Shown here: positions 1 to 7,784 of the stretch, in pieces
How positions within the stretch are numbered: the stretch's first letter is position 1
Layout: each line of letters begins with the position of its first letter
Assembly: GCA_034436335.1 (NCBI GenBank)
Contig: DAOTVO010000019.1
Location: forward strand, 1-64,000
Direction of reading: 5' to 3'
DNA length: 64,000 nucleotides
Origin: UBA877 sp034436335
GTDB lineage: Bacteria; Chloroflexota; Anaerolineae; Anaerolineales; Villigracilaceae
Notes under the pieces: model-generated
Databases searched by the model: none
What the model was told of the DNA's origin: nothing
The model's input: only the letters and a program-made list of their open reading frames with translations
Program-made: the position numbers and the translations under genes

Positions 1-237
1 TCCAAATGGGGTGTTTTGTACAGACAATATATTATCGAATTGGAAGATATGCGACAAGTGATATTTGTCATCTTTTCCACTTGATAGGTTTCGAGAAGTG
101 GAAAGCAATTTAGACCAATTTCCAACCGGATAAAGACATCCTTGAACCGCCACAGGGAGGAGAAACATGTTCTCAGAAGTCACGATTCCTTCCACCTCCC
201 CTATTGGGACACACATTTTACTTGACAACCTGACATT

Positions 238-819
238 TCACGGCTCATATGGCCTGCAATACGCCTCATGGTCGCACTGGGCGTACTCGAACGACTCGAC
301 GACACCGAAACACTCGTACATCCCCCAGGCGTCGCACAACATTTGCCCAACTTCCAGCACCAGGTAGGTGTTGTCGCCCTGCGGCTCCACGTACACGACG
401 CCCCGGTCGCTGGTCTCGAAGGCCACGAAGGCGTGTCCCTCTGCCTCATCCACGAAATCCACTAAAACGATCCAGGCTTTCAGGTCTTGTGCGTGGGCAT
501 TCCCGACCAAGTCAACGGCATAATCCAGGCAGTTATAGTCGGTGAGATCGTACTCATTCCAGTTGGTGTGGTCGTCGGTGATGAAATCCACCAGTTCCAT
601 CCAGGTGACGGGACGGTAATACGTCGTCGGTGTCATGGTGAGCGTCGGCATGGATGTCGAGGTCGGCCGCCGGGGTTCGGTCGGCGTGCGCGTATCGGTG
701 GAAGCTGGCTCGTCACTTCGCGCAAAATCAAGCGGGAAGAGACAGCCCGCGCAAAAAATGAGCACCGCCGCCGTACTCCCCAGCAATTTCAACCCACGCA
801 AAATATATTTTCGACCCAT
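238..819 (-). CDS. Hypothetical lipoprotein with possible Cys-His catalytic fold
   Basis: Predicted 193-residue secreted lipoprotein of unknown function. A basic N-terminus and hydrophobic stretch lead to a lipobox (FCAGC, Cys26), followed by a Thr/Pro-rich linker to about residue 60. The rest is a compact domain with an NCLDYA motif and, about 45 residues later, EGHAFVAF and VYVEPQGD. A Cys...His...Glu order like this is seen in transglutaminase-like or NlpC/P60-like folds, but I do not recognise a named family, so enzymatic activity is only a possibility. I chose the ATG at 819 because a GGGAG ribosome-binding site lies 6 bases before it; a TTG twelve bases upstream is in frame but lies on that site. 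It is transcribed away from the neighbour at 962, with a palindromic repeat between them. Confidence 0.7.
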   Translation of the reverse strand: MGRKYILRGLKLLGSTAAVLIFCAGCLFPLDFARSDEPASTDTRTPTEPRRPTSTSMPTLTMTPTTYYRPVTWMELVDFITDDHTNWNEYDLTDYNCLDYAVDLVGNAHAQDLKAWIVLVDFVDEAEGHAFVAFETSDRGVVYVEPQGDNTYLVLEVGQMLCDAWGMYECFGVVESFEYAQCDHEAYCRPYEP

Positions 820-837
820 AACAACTCCCAATTTTAT

Positions 838-910
838 GTAGTAGCGACTTTAGTCGCTCCTGAGATAAGAACGACTACCCTAAAGGGTGCTGCGCGAAAG
901 TCGTTACTGC
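838..910. repeat. Composite palindromic repeat with GTAG feet
   Basis: Two adjoining inverted repeats fill the gap between divergent genes. The first is AGCGACT-TTAGTCGCT preceded by GTAG (838-841 and again 841-844). The second pairs ACGACT (about 870) with AGTCGT (about 900) around an inner ACCCTAAAGGGT. The GTAG foot next to a short palindrome is the layout of REP elements and matches other palindromes in this window. Confidence 0.6.
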
Positions 911-949
911 CTGAGTATATTTCAAACCCGGAATTAATCCAAGCCGAAG

Positions 950-955
950 TATAAT
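950..955 (+). promoter_or_regulatory. Consensus -10 box, probable leaderless promoter
   Basis: A perfect TATAAT at 950-955 is followed by six bases and then the ATG at 962. Transcription would be expected to start at or within a base of the A of the ATG, leaving no room for a ribosome-binding site, and none is visible. No convincing -35 box is found 17 bases upstream. Confidence 0.55.
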
Positions 956-961
956 CCCGGC

Positions 962-2239
962 ATGTCCTTGCTCAGCCGCCTCCTGCTCGGGGTGGAAACC
1001 GGCCTCTGTCTCATCTTCTTTACCCTCCTGCTGGGCGGCAGCGACTTCATCCTTTCCGAGGAAGCGCAGGAACGCGTCCGCCGCTACAGCCGGGCGGTCG
1101 AATTCGACTACTTCGACTGGACGCTGGAGGCCCTGGGCGTCAAACTCGGCCAGGCGGCCCTCGACACCCCCTTCTACTTCCCGGAACCTCATCGGCGGGA
1201 GATCGTCACTGACTACCTGCACCTGATGGACGACATCCTGCAGGCCGAATACGGACTGAATCTCCTCTACACCGACCCGTCCGTCGCGGACCCCGAGTCT
1301 GCCTCCGCCGACCTGCGCGCCCGCCTCGACGAAGCCTACGCCCGCCAGCGCAGCCTGGCCCCCCTGGCCGAAGCCGTGCTCGAAGAGCAGATCTCCGCCC
1401 TGCTGGCCGACCTCGACCTGGCCACCCTCGGCCAGCCCCTCCCGCCCATCTCCTTTCACATGAGTCCCCTGCCCTACCACCTGATCATCTCGCCGCGCGA
1501 CCGCATCGAGCAGGTCACCTCCCTCAGCCTCCTGCCCGACCTGACCCTCGACCGGCAGGTGGAGATCGAAGACCAGGTTGCCGCCGCGCTGGACGTCTCC
1601 ACCCTGGTGGTGCCGGTGGGCGGCATCGGCACCTACCCCAGCATGGTCATGCGCACCACGTCGCTCGATTGGCTGGCCGACGTCATCTCCCACGAGTGGA
1701 TCCACAACTGGCTCAGCCTGCGCCCGCTCGGCTTCAACTACAACACCACCCCCGAACTGCGCACGATGAACGAAACGACCGCCTCCATCGCCGGGACGGA
1801 GATATCCATCCTCTTCATGAAACGTTACTACCCGGAGCTGGCGTCTGCCTACGGCCTGGAGAGCGTCAGCGCCTCCCTGGCCCCGGTCCCGCCCGGCGGC
1901 TTCCCGCGCCCGGTCTTCGACTACTGGAGCGAGATGCACACCACCCGCGTCCACGTGGACGAACTGCTGGCAGAGGGCAAGGTGGAGGAGGCCGAAGCCT
2001 ACATGGAAATGCGCCGCCAGGTCTTCTGGGAAAACGGCTACCACATCCGCAAGTTGAACCAGGCCTTCTTCGCTTTCTACGGCGCGTATGCAGATGTTCC
2101 CGGCGGCATAGCCGGCGAGGACCCGGTCGGCCCGGCGGTGCGTGCCTTGCGCGCCCAATCCGCCTCGCTGACCGAGTTCCTGAAGACGATTGCCGCCATG
2201 TCCTCCTTTGAAGAATTGCAGAAAGCGGTCAGCCCATGA
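962..2239 (+). CDS. Membrane-anchored putative zinc metallopeptidase (HExxH)
   Basis: A 425-residue protein with one N-terminal membrane segment (about residues 8-27) and a large, probably extracytoplasmic domain. It has HEWIH at residues 244-248 and a downstream NE at 270-271 inside NETTASIAG, the spacing expected for gluzincin-type zinc ligands (two His plus Glu about 23 residues later). The family is not one I can name; a metallopeptidase role is inferred from these motifs. The start has no ribosome-binding site but follows a -10 box directly. Its stop overlaps the start of the next gene by 4 bases, so the two are likely translated together; the neighbour is a lipoprotein folding factor, consistent with an envelope function. 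Confidence 0.7.
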   Translation: MSLLSRLLLGVETGLCLIFFTLLLGGSDFILSEEAQERVRRYSRAVEFDYFDWTLEALGVKLGQAALDTPFYFPEPHRREIVTDYLHLMDDILQAEYGLNLLYTDPSVADPESASADLRARLDEAYARQRSLAPLAEAVLEEQISALLADLDLATLGQPLPPISFHMSPLPYHLIISPRDRIEQVTSLSLLPDLTLDRQVEIEDQVAAALDVSTLVVPVGGIGTYPSMVMRTTSLDWLADVISHEWIHNWLSLRPLGFNYNTTPELRTMNETTASIAGTEISILFMKRYYPELASAYGLESVSASLAPVPPGGFPRPVFDYWSEMHTTRVHVDELLAEGKVEEAEAYMEMRRQVFWENGYHIRKLNQAFFAFYGAYADVPGGIAGEDPVGPAVRALRAQSASLTEFLKTIAAMSSFEELQKAVSP

Positions 2240-3429
2240 AACACGTTTGCGCGTTTGCGCGTTTGCGCGTTTGTGCGTTTTTAATTTGCTCTCTTTTGCT
2301 CCTTGCCTCCTGCGCTCCGCCCCCCACCCCGGCGCCGGTCGTCACCCTGACGCCCACCTCCGCGCCGGAAACGATGCCCTGCTCCATCCTGCCCTACGCC
2401 ACCGGCGTGACGGAAACCATGTCGGCCTTTGCAGATGAGTACGCCCATACTGCCGGCCCCGCCGACGCCCCAGTCACCCTGCTGCTCTTTACGGACTTCC
2501 AATGTCCGGGCTGTGCGCTGCTGGCCGAGAGTCTCCGTCAGGTGCGGGCGGCGCACCCCGAGGATGTGCGGCTCATCGTGCGCTACCTGCCGGACGCGCG
2601 TTACGACAAGAGCGCCCTCGCCATCCAGGCTGCCGAGGCCGCCGCCCGGCAGGGGAAATTCTGGGAGATGTACGATCTGCTCTTCACCCGTCAGCCGGAG
2701 TGGTTCGGCCTGAGCCCGGCGGACTTCCCGGCCTGGGCGCGGGAGCAGGCCGCCGGTCTGGGACTGGACGCGGCACAGTTCGAAGCCGATTTCAACGGGG
2801 AGAGCGCTGCGGCGCGTCGGCAACAGGCGCAGGAGGCGGCCGCCAATCTTCCGTACACGCCGCCGCTCCTGTACATCAACAGCACCACCCCTTACAGCGG
2901 CCTGGCCGACGCCGCCAGTCTCGATGTGATGGTGCGGCTGGCGCTGCTGGAGACGCGCAAATTCCACACCTGTCCGCCCTGGACGCTCGACCAAACGCGC
3001 CAGTACCTCGTCACCCTGCACACCCTGAAAGGCGACGTGGTTTTGCAACTCTTCCCGGAAAAAGCGCCGCTGGCGGTGAACAATTTCATCTTTCTGGCGC
3101 GCAGCGGCTGGTATGACGGCATTCCCTTCCACCGCGCAGAGGCCGGTTTCGTCATCCAGACCGGCGACCCGTCGGGGACCGGCTACGGCAACCCGGGCTA
3201 CTACTTTGCCACTGAGCCTTCGGCGCTGACCTTCGACCGGCCGGGGCTGGTGGCGATGTCCAACACCGGGCCGGATACAAGCGGCAGTCAGTTCTTCATC
3301 ACCTACGCCGTCCTGCCCGAACTGAACGGGCAGTTTACCATTTTCGGCGAGGTGTTGACCGGTCTGGATGTGCTGTCCGATCTTTCGGCGGGCGACTTGC
3401 TGGTGAGCGTCAAGGTAGAAGAAAGGTAG
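2236..3429 (+). CDS. Thioredoxin-like/cyclophilin fusion lipoprotein
   Basis: A 397-residue lipoprotein joining two protein-folding activities. After a signal peptide with lipobox (LLASC) and a Pro-rich linker comes a DsbA/thioredoxin_4-like domain (about residues 70-245) with the redox motif CPGC at 90-93. From about residue 255 to the end is a cyclophilin-type peptidyl-prolyl isomerase with the hallmark segments PFHRAEAGFVIQTGD, GSQFFITYA and LNGQFTIFGEV. Both domains would act outside the membrane, assisting disulfide chemistry and proline isomerisation of exported proteins. The ATG overlaps the end of the upstream gene. The first codons consist of an 8-bp tandem repeat, which is unusual for a signal peptide. 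Confidence 0.88.
   Translation: MKHVCAFARLRVCAFLICSLLLLASCAPPPTPAPVVTLTPTSAPETMPCSILPYATGVTETMSAFADEYAHTAGPADAPVTLLLFTDFQCPGCALLAESLRQVRAAHPEDVRLIVRYLPDARYDKSALAIQAAEAAARQGKFWEMYDLLFTRQPEWFGLSPADFPAWAREQAAGLGLDAAQFEADFNGESAAARRQQAQEAAANLPYTPPLLYINSTTPYSGLADAASLDVMVRLALLETRKFHTCPPWTLDQTRQYLVTLHTLKGDVVLQLFPEKAPLAVNNFIFLARSGWYDGIPFHRAEAGFVIQTGDPSGTGYGNPGYYFATEPSALTFDRPGLVAMSNTGPDTSGSQFFITYAVLPELNGQFTIFGEVLTGLDVLSDLSAGDLLVSVKVEER
2244..2279 (+). repeat. 8-bp tandem repeat inside a signal-peptide coding region
   Basis: CGTTTGCG occurs three times in perfect tandem (2244-2267), followed by CGTTTGTG and a partial copy. It starts two codons after the ATG of the thioredoxin-cyclophilin lipoprotein. 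Eight is not a multiple of three, so gain or loss of a unit would shift the frame. Confidence 0.85.
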
Positions 3430-3464
3430 CGCCGCGCCGACATCACGGAAATTACGAGGCCCCC

Positions 3465-4727
3465 ATGCGTTTCTTTTCCTCAAGTTACAATCGTTCCATC
3501 CTGATTTTGGTTTTCAGCCTCCTCAGCCTGGCAGGCTTGCTCTTGTTGGGGCTGGTGAAAGCCGGCCAGATGCTGTTGGCGTCTGCCGGTGGACTCAACG
3601 TGAGCGAAGCGGGCGTAGTTCTGGCAACGCTCTTTGGCCTGGGAGTGTGCGCCTTGTTCTTTGCACCGCTGATTCTCGACTCTCTCCGGGCCCTCCGTGG
3701 CGAGCAGATTCCCGCGCTGGCTCTACCGCCGCTGAAATGGCGCTCTTTTTTGTTGCTGGCGCTGGCCTGGGCAGGAATGCTGGTTCTCTCCAGCGTGGCG
3801 AGTTCTCTGGGCAACCTGGGGACGCTGCTGGCCGCGCCTTTTGTGGTGTTGGGCATTACCATCGCCACGCTGACCTTCGGCTGGCTCGGCGCGGGTGGGC
3901 TGGCGCGCGGCTCCCGCCGCCGTTTGCTCGCAGCGCTGGGACTTTCCATCACCGGCAGCAGTCTGATTGCCATCGTCATTCAGTATATTCCGGTCATTCT
4001 GGCGCTGATTGCGGCGGGCATAGCAGCAGCGGCAAATTCGCAGATCATGGAAACTATTCAACAACTGCAAACGCAGGTGAAGGGCGCTCAAAATGTGGAC
4101 GAATTACTCAACCTGCTGGCGCCCTATCTCATGAATCCTGCCGTCCTGATAGTCCTGCTGGTCTACGCGGCGGGCATCGCGCCGTTGAGCGAGGAACTGG
4201 TCAAGCCGCTGGCGGTCTGGATATTGGGGCGCCGCCTGCGTTCGCCTTCTGATGGATTTGCCCTGGGGGCGTTGGGCGGGGCGGGATTCGCCCTCATCGA
4301 GGGTTTTCTGGCCTCCAGCATGCTGCTCGAAACGCCCTACTTCGGCCTGCCGGCGCGCCTTGCCAGTTCGCTGATGCACGTTACCTTGAGCGCTATCGTG
4401 GGCTGGGGAATCGCTTCGGCGCTGTTGGAAAAACGCTGGGGACGTCTCGTTGGCGCGTATGCGGTTAGTGTGACCCTGCACGGGCTGTGGAACGGCGCGG
4501 CGGTGATGGCCGTTTACGGGTCGCTGCGCGTCCTCTTGCCGGAGGCCAATCCGCTCGACCCGCTCACACTGGGCAGCATGGCTCTCGGCGTGACTGCCAT
4601 CTTCGCTATCCTCGTTGGCGTGGCCCTGGCCCTGCCTCTGCTCAATCAGCGTCTGCGGCGTGATATAATCCCGCCCGCATCTCAACCCGAAAGGACTCTC
4701 GATGGATTGGATTCTCAAAGCAGTTGA
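3465..4727 (+). CDS. PrsW-like intramembrane protease family protein
   Basis: A 420-residue polytopic membrane protein with about nine hydrophobic segments. The second half carries the signatures of the PrsW family (CPBP/Abi-like clan): EELVK near residue 245, then GFALIEG about 30 residues later, then conserved His in SLMHVT and TLHGLWN. PrsW in Bacillus performs site-1 cleavage of an anti-sigma factor; whether this homolog does so is unknown, and no sigma/anti-sigma pair is nearby. Its last 26 bases overlap the start of the DedA gene, whose promoter seems to lie inside this reading frame. Confidence 0.75.
   Translation: MRFFSSSYNRSILILVFSLLSLAGLLLLGLVKAGQMLLASAGGLNVSEAGVVLATLFGLGVCALFFAPLILDSLRALRGEQIPALALPPLKWRSFLLLALAWAGMLVLSSVASSLGNLGTLLAAPFVVLGITIATLTFGWLGAGGLARGSRRRLLAALGLSITGSSLIAIVIQYIPVILALIAAGIAAAANSQIMETIQQLQTQVKGAQNVDELLNLLAPYLMNPAVLIVLLVYAAGIAPLSEELVKPLAVWILGRRLRSPSDGFALGALGGAGFALIEGFLASSMLLETPYFGLPARLASSLMHVTLSAIVGWGIASALLEKRWGRLVGAYAVSVTLHGLWNGAAVMAVYGSLRVLLPEANPLDPLTLGSMALGVTAIFAILVGVALALPLLNQRLRRDIIPPASQPERTLDGLDSQSS
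4661..4669 (+). promoter_or_regulatory. Extended -10 promoter for the DedA gene
   Basis: TGATATAAT (TGn plus a perfect TATAAT at 4664-4669) lies within the 3' end of the PrsW-like gene, 32 bases before the DedA start codon. A GAAAGGA ribosome-binding site follows it. Confidence 0.5.
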
Positions 4728-5358
4728 CTTTGTCTTGCATGTTGACGTTTATCTCGAACAAATCATCTCGAATTATGGCGGCTGGACCTACGGCCTGCTC
4801 TTCTTTGTGGTGTTCATGGAAACTGGCTTTGTCGTTACGCCCTTCCTGCCCGGCGACTCGCTCATCTTTGCTGCTGCCACCTTTGCCGCCCGCGGCGCCC
4901 TTGACCCCTGGCTGATGTTCGTCCTGCTGGCCTTCGCCGCCGTCCTGGGCGACACGGTCAATTACTGGATTGGTCACCACATCGGCGCACGCGCTTACAC
5001 AGGCGAAATCAAGTGGATTAAGAAAGAGTACATGGAACGGACGCACGCTTTCTTCGAGAAGCACGGCGGCAAGACCATCTTTCTGGCGCGTTTCGTCCCC
5101 ATCATCCGCACTTTTGCGCCCTTTGTGGCGGGCGTGAGCCGCATGTCCTACGGCTTCTTCTTCCGCTGGAATGTCATCGGCGGCATTACCTGGGTGGCCA
5201 CCTTCACCCTGCTCGGCTATTTCTTCGGCAACATCCCCTTCGTGCAGAAGAACTTCGAACTGGTCATCATCGCCATCATCCTGATTTCCCTCGTCCCGGC
5301 GGTGGTGGAAGGGTTGAAAGCGCGGCGGGAACTGCGCGCCAAAGCCAGCGCGGATTGA
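4702..5358 (+). CDS. DedA family membrane protein
   Basis: A 218-residue DedA/SNARE-associated family membrane protein, a family including proteins that flip lipid carriers and maintain envelope integrity and proton motive force. The family features are present: the N-terminal METGFVVTPFLPGDSLIF segment, GDTVNYWIG, and the later block with FLARFVPIIRTFAPFVAG containing the conserved Arg residues. About five hydrophobic segments are visible. It overlaps the upstream PrsW-like gene by 26 bases and is followed by a strong terminator, so it ends this transcription unit. Confidence 0.9.
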   Translation: MDWILKAVDFVLHVDVYLEQIISNYGGWTYGLLFFVVFMETGFVVTPFLPGDSLIFAAATFAARGALDPWLMFVLLAFAAVLGDTVNYWIGHHIGARAYTGEIKWIKKEYMERTHAFFEKHGGKTIFLARFVPIIRTFAPFVAGVSRMSYGFFFRWNVIGGITWVATFTLLGYFFGNIPFVQKNFELVIIAIILISLVPAVVEGLKARRELRAKASAD

Positions 5359-5382
5359 GAAGTTTTCAGTGACAGTGAGAAG

Positions 5383-5408
5383 CCTCCCGCTTGGGAGGTT
5401 TTTTTTTT
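5383..5408 (+). terminator. Rho-independent terminator after the DedA gene
   Basis: CCTCCC-GCTT-GGGAGG stem followed by a run of ten T residues, 25 bases after the DedA stop codon. Confidence 0.92.
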
Positions 5409-5735
5409 GGATAGCGGTCGGTTCGAAAACTCTGGTTGTAAGGTCAGCGATGGCTTTTTGAACCCAAATGGCGCAAATCAGGTGAATTTCGCGAACATTT
5501 GATTTTCGCGTTTTTCTCCCACTTTCGCGCTTTTCGCGTTAAAGGCCATCTCTTTGACCGAGCCAGTACCAAAAACCTTTCTTCTTTCCCACGGCGGCGA
5601 AGAGTCATGGGGTTATTTACCTGCTCGGTCTCTTCGTGTCACTGTGATTCACTTTCAATCTTTTGGCAGTGGATGCACTGTGTAAAACCGAGGTGAGAGT
5701 CTGATGACAAAATCGTCAGAAGGGACGGGGTTTCC
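5409..5735. other. Intergenic region without a supported gene
   Basis: No convincing coding region: the open frames here are short, lack ribosome-binding sites and read like low-complexity GCG/TTT-rich sequence. A small imperfect inverted repeat (TCTGATGA / TCGTCAGA, 5700-5720) is the only structure seen before the TetR promoter. Confidence 0.6.
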
Positions 5736-5789
5736 TTGACAGCGGCCATGAAGAGGAGTATAAACATACCGACTGGTCGGTATGTTTAT
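5736..5789 (+). promoter_or_regulatory. TetR gene promoter with overlapping perfect palindromic operator
   Basis: TTGACA (5736-5741), a 17-base spacer and TATAAA (5759-5764) make a near-ideal housekeeping promoter. A perfect inverted repeat with 14-base arms and a TG spacer (5760-5789, core ACATACCGAC-TG-GTCGGTATGT) begins inside the -10 box and covers the start site. This core is typical of TetR-family operators, so the downstream regulator very probably represses its own transcription. Confidence 0.9.
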
Positions 5790-5844
5790 GTTATTCGCCC
5801 TCCCTCACCCCACCCTCTCTCACAGGGAAGAAGAGAACTGAACG

Positions 5845-6432
5845 ATGCCCCAACAACGCAGCGAAGAAACCCGCGCCCACCTGCTGGACGCCGCCGTGCG
5901 GCGTTTTGCCATCTCCGGTTACAACGCCGCCAGCGTGGACGAAATTTGCGCCGAGGCCGGCGTCAGCAAAGGCGCCTTCTACCACCACTTTCCCAGCAAG
6001 CAGGCTGTCTTTCTGGCCCTGCTCGATGGCTGGCTGAAGACCATCGACGCGGGCCTCGAATCCATGCGTCAGGCCAGCGTGCCGGAGACCTTCGTCGAGA
6101 TGACCCGCCTGCTGCCGGCCATCTTTGCCGCCGCCGATGAGCGCCTGCCGATGTTCCTCGAGTTCTGGCTGCAGGCCAGCCGCGATGAAAAAATTTGGGA
6201 AGCGACCATCGCCCCTTACCGGCACTACCAGGAGTACTTCGCCCGCCTGGTGACCGACGGCATCGCCGAAGGCTCGCTCAAGCCCGATACCGACCCGCAG
6301 GCCGCCGCGCAGGTCATCCTCTCGCTGGCGGTCGGCCTCTTCCTGCAAGGCGTGCTCGATCCGCACGGCGCCGACTGGCAAAAGGTCGGCGAGGAGAGCA
6401 TGAAGATTTTGATGAACGGATTGGCAAAGTAG
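5845..6432 (+). CDS. TetR family transcriptional regulator
   Basis: A 195-residue TetR-type repressor. The N-terminal helix-turn-helix (about residues 8-55) contains the typical VDEICAEAGVSKGAFYHHF-type segment, and the rest is an all-helical ligand-binding domain. The operator over its own promoter (5760-5789) argues for autoregulation. The two oxidoreductases downstream on the same strand are possible further targets, but no second operator copy was found before them. The stop codon TAG (6430-6432) is part of the GTAG foot of the repeat array that follows. A degraded copy of a GC-rich intergenic repeat (CCCTCACCCC-type) lies just upstream of its start. Confidence 0.93.
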   Translation: MPQQRSEETRAHLLDAAVRRFAISGYNAASVDEICAEAGVSKGAFYHHFPSKQAVFLALLDGWLKTIDAGLESMRQASVPETFVEMTRLLPAIFAAADERLPMFLEFWLQASRDEKIWEATIAPYRHYQEYFARLVTDGIAEGSLKPDTDPQAAAQVILSLAVGLFLQGVLDPHGADWQKVGEESMKILMNGLAK

Positions 6433-6624
6433 GACAGGCTTTCTAGCCTGTCCGATAGACAGCCTGGAAAGATAGACAGCCTTTCTAGCCTGTCCGATAG
6501 ATAGCCTGGAAAGATAGACAGGCTTTCTAGCCTGTCCGATAGACAGCCTGGAAAGATAGACAGCCTTTCTAGCCTGTCCGATAGACAGCCTGGAAAGATA
6601 GACAGCCTGGAAAGGCTGTCCTAC
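6429..6624. repeat. 42-bp tandem array of REP-like palindromes
   Basis: GTAG (6429-6432), then four 42-bp units (6433-6474, 6475-6516, 6517-6558, 6559-6600), then a terminal 24-base palindrome ending in CTAC (6601-6624). Each unit holds a GACAGGC-TTTCTA-GCCTGTC hairpin plus GACAGCCTGGAAAGATA. Units differ at only one or two positions (G/C in GACAGSC, one GATAG). The array fills nearly the entire gap between the TetR gene and the next start. Confidence 0.93.
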
Positions 6625-6646
6625 GAAAGGAATTAAAGGAGCAAGA

Positions 6647-7639
6647 ATGAACCTCGTTACCGGAGCCACCGGACACATCGGCAATGTCCTCATCCGCAAA
6701 CTGCTGGAGCGCGGCGAACGCGTCCGCGCCCTGGTCTGGCGCGGCGAGGATACCGCCTCGCTGGATGGGCTGGACGTGGAACGCGTCGAGGGCGACGTGC
6801 TCGACCCTGAATCCCTGCGCCTGGCCCTGCGCGGCGTGGAGACGGTCTATCACCTGGCCGGCATCATCTCGATTCTGCCGGGCCGCAACCCGCTCGTCTG
6901 GCGGGTCAACGTGGAGGGAACGCGCAACGTCCTGGAGGCGGCCCGCCGGGAAGGCATCCGCCGTCTGCTCTACACCAGTTCGATTCACGCCATCCGCCGC
7001 GCCCCGCACGGGACGGTGATTGACGAAAGCCTGGGCTTCGACCCGAACAACCCCTACGGGGAGTACGACCGCTCGAAAGCCGCGGCCAGCCTCGAGGTCC
7101 AGAACGCGGCGCAAACGGACCTGGACGCGGTCATCGTCTGCCCGACGGGGGTCATCGGCCCTTACGATTTCCGCGGCTCAGAGATGGGCGAGGTCATCCG
7201 CAGCGCAGCCGAGGCCAGGCCGATGTTCTACGTCGAGGGCGCCTACGACTTCGTGGACGTGCGCGACGTGGCCGAGGGGATGATCGCCGCCGCCGAGCAG
7301 GGCAGCCGCGGCGAGAGTTACATCCTCGGCGGGCACAGGATTACGGTGCGTTCCCTGCTGGAGACGGTGCGCCAGGTGACCGGCCGGGCCTTTGCCAGCA
7401 TCAAGATTCCGTTCTCGCTGGCCGAGGCGGCGGCCCGATTCACGCCCTGGTATTACCGGCAGACGAAGGCCAAGCCGCGCTTCACGCCCTACTCGCTGGA
7501 GGTGCTGCAAAGCAACCCAGATATCAGCCACCGCAAGGCCGAGCGCGAACTGGGCTTCCGGCCGCGTCCGGTCTTCGAGACGATTGCCGATACCGTGCGC
7601 TGGTTCTTCGAGAACCGCAAAGGGCGGGCTGAAACTTAG
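6647..7639 (+). CDS. NAD-dependent epimerase/dehydratase family protein
   Basis: A 330-residue extended short-chain dehydrogenase/reductase. The Rossmann nucleotide-binding motif GATGHIG is at residues 6-12, and the catalytic YxxxK appears as YDRSK after NPYGE. Conserved family segments VYHLAGI, NVEGTRNVLEAA and LLYTSS are present. Such proteins act on nucleotide sugars, dihydroflavonol-like compounds or sterols; the substrate cannot be read from sequence. A good ribosome-binding site (AAAGGAG) precedes the ATG. It follows the TetR gene and its repeat array and may be under that regulator. Confidence 0.88.
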   Translation: MNLVTGATGHIGNVLIRKLLERGERVRALVWRGEDTASLDGLDVERVEGDVLDPESLRLALRGVETVYHLAGIISILPGRNPLVWRVNVEGTRNVLEAARREGIRRLLYTSSIHAIRRAPHGTVIDESLGFDPNNPYGEYDRSKAAASLEVQNAAQTDLDAVIVCPTGVIGPYDFRGSEMGEVIRSAAEARPMFYVEGAYDFVDVRDVAEGMIAAAEQGSRGESYILGGHRITVRSLLETVRQVTGRAFASIKIPFSLAEAAARFTPWYYRQTKAKPRFTPYSLEVLQSNPDISHRKAERELGFRPRPVFETIADTVRWFFENRKGRAET

Positions 7640-7784
7640 CCCCAGATTTCACAGATCATTGGCCCAAAGGTTTTGAACATAAAGGAACAAAGGGCACACG
7701 AAGGTTCTCAAAGATTTCCCCGCGTTTTTCTTTGTGTTCTTTTGTGACCTCGTGTTAATTTCAGTTCTTGCGGTAGAGTTGTAG

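Noticed and set aside
167..367. Short plus-strand frame of 66 codons with a strong GGGAGGAG ribosome-binding site
   Set aside because: From 238 on it is antisense to the lipoprotein gene, has no recognisable composition, and its product matches nothing known to me. It could be the scar of a lost gene start, but there is too little to call it.
5499..5696. Plus-strand frame of 65 codons before the TetR gene
   Set aside because: No ribosome-binding site, no recognisable domain, and the sequence is composed of GCG/TTT-rich low-complexity stretches.
6429..6624. CRISPR array
   Set aside because: The full 42-bp unit is repeated without unique spacers.
7640..7784. Possible regulatory RNA before the SDR gene
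   Set aside because: The AT-rich stretch reads as a degenerate CTTTGTG-type dispersed repeat with no conserved riboswitch pattern that I recognise.
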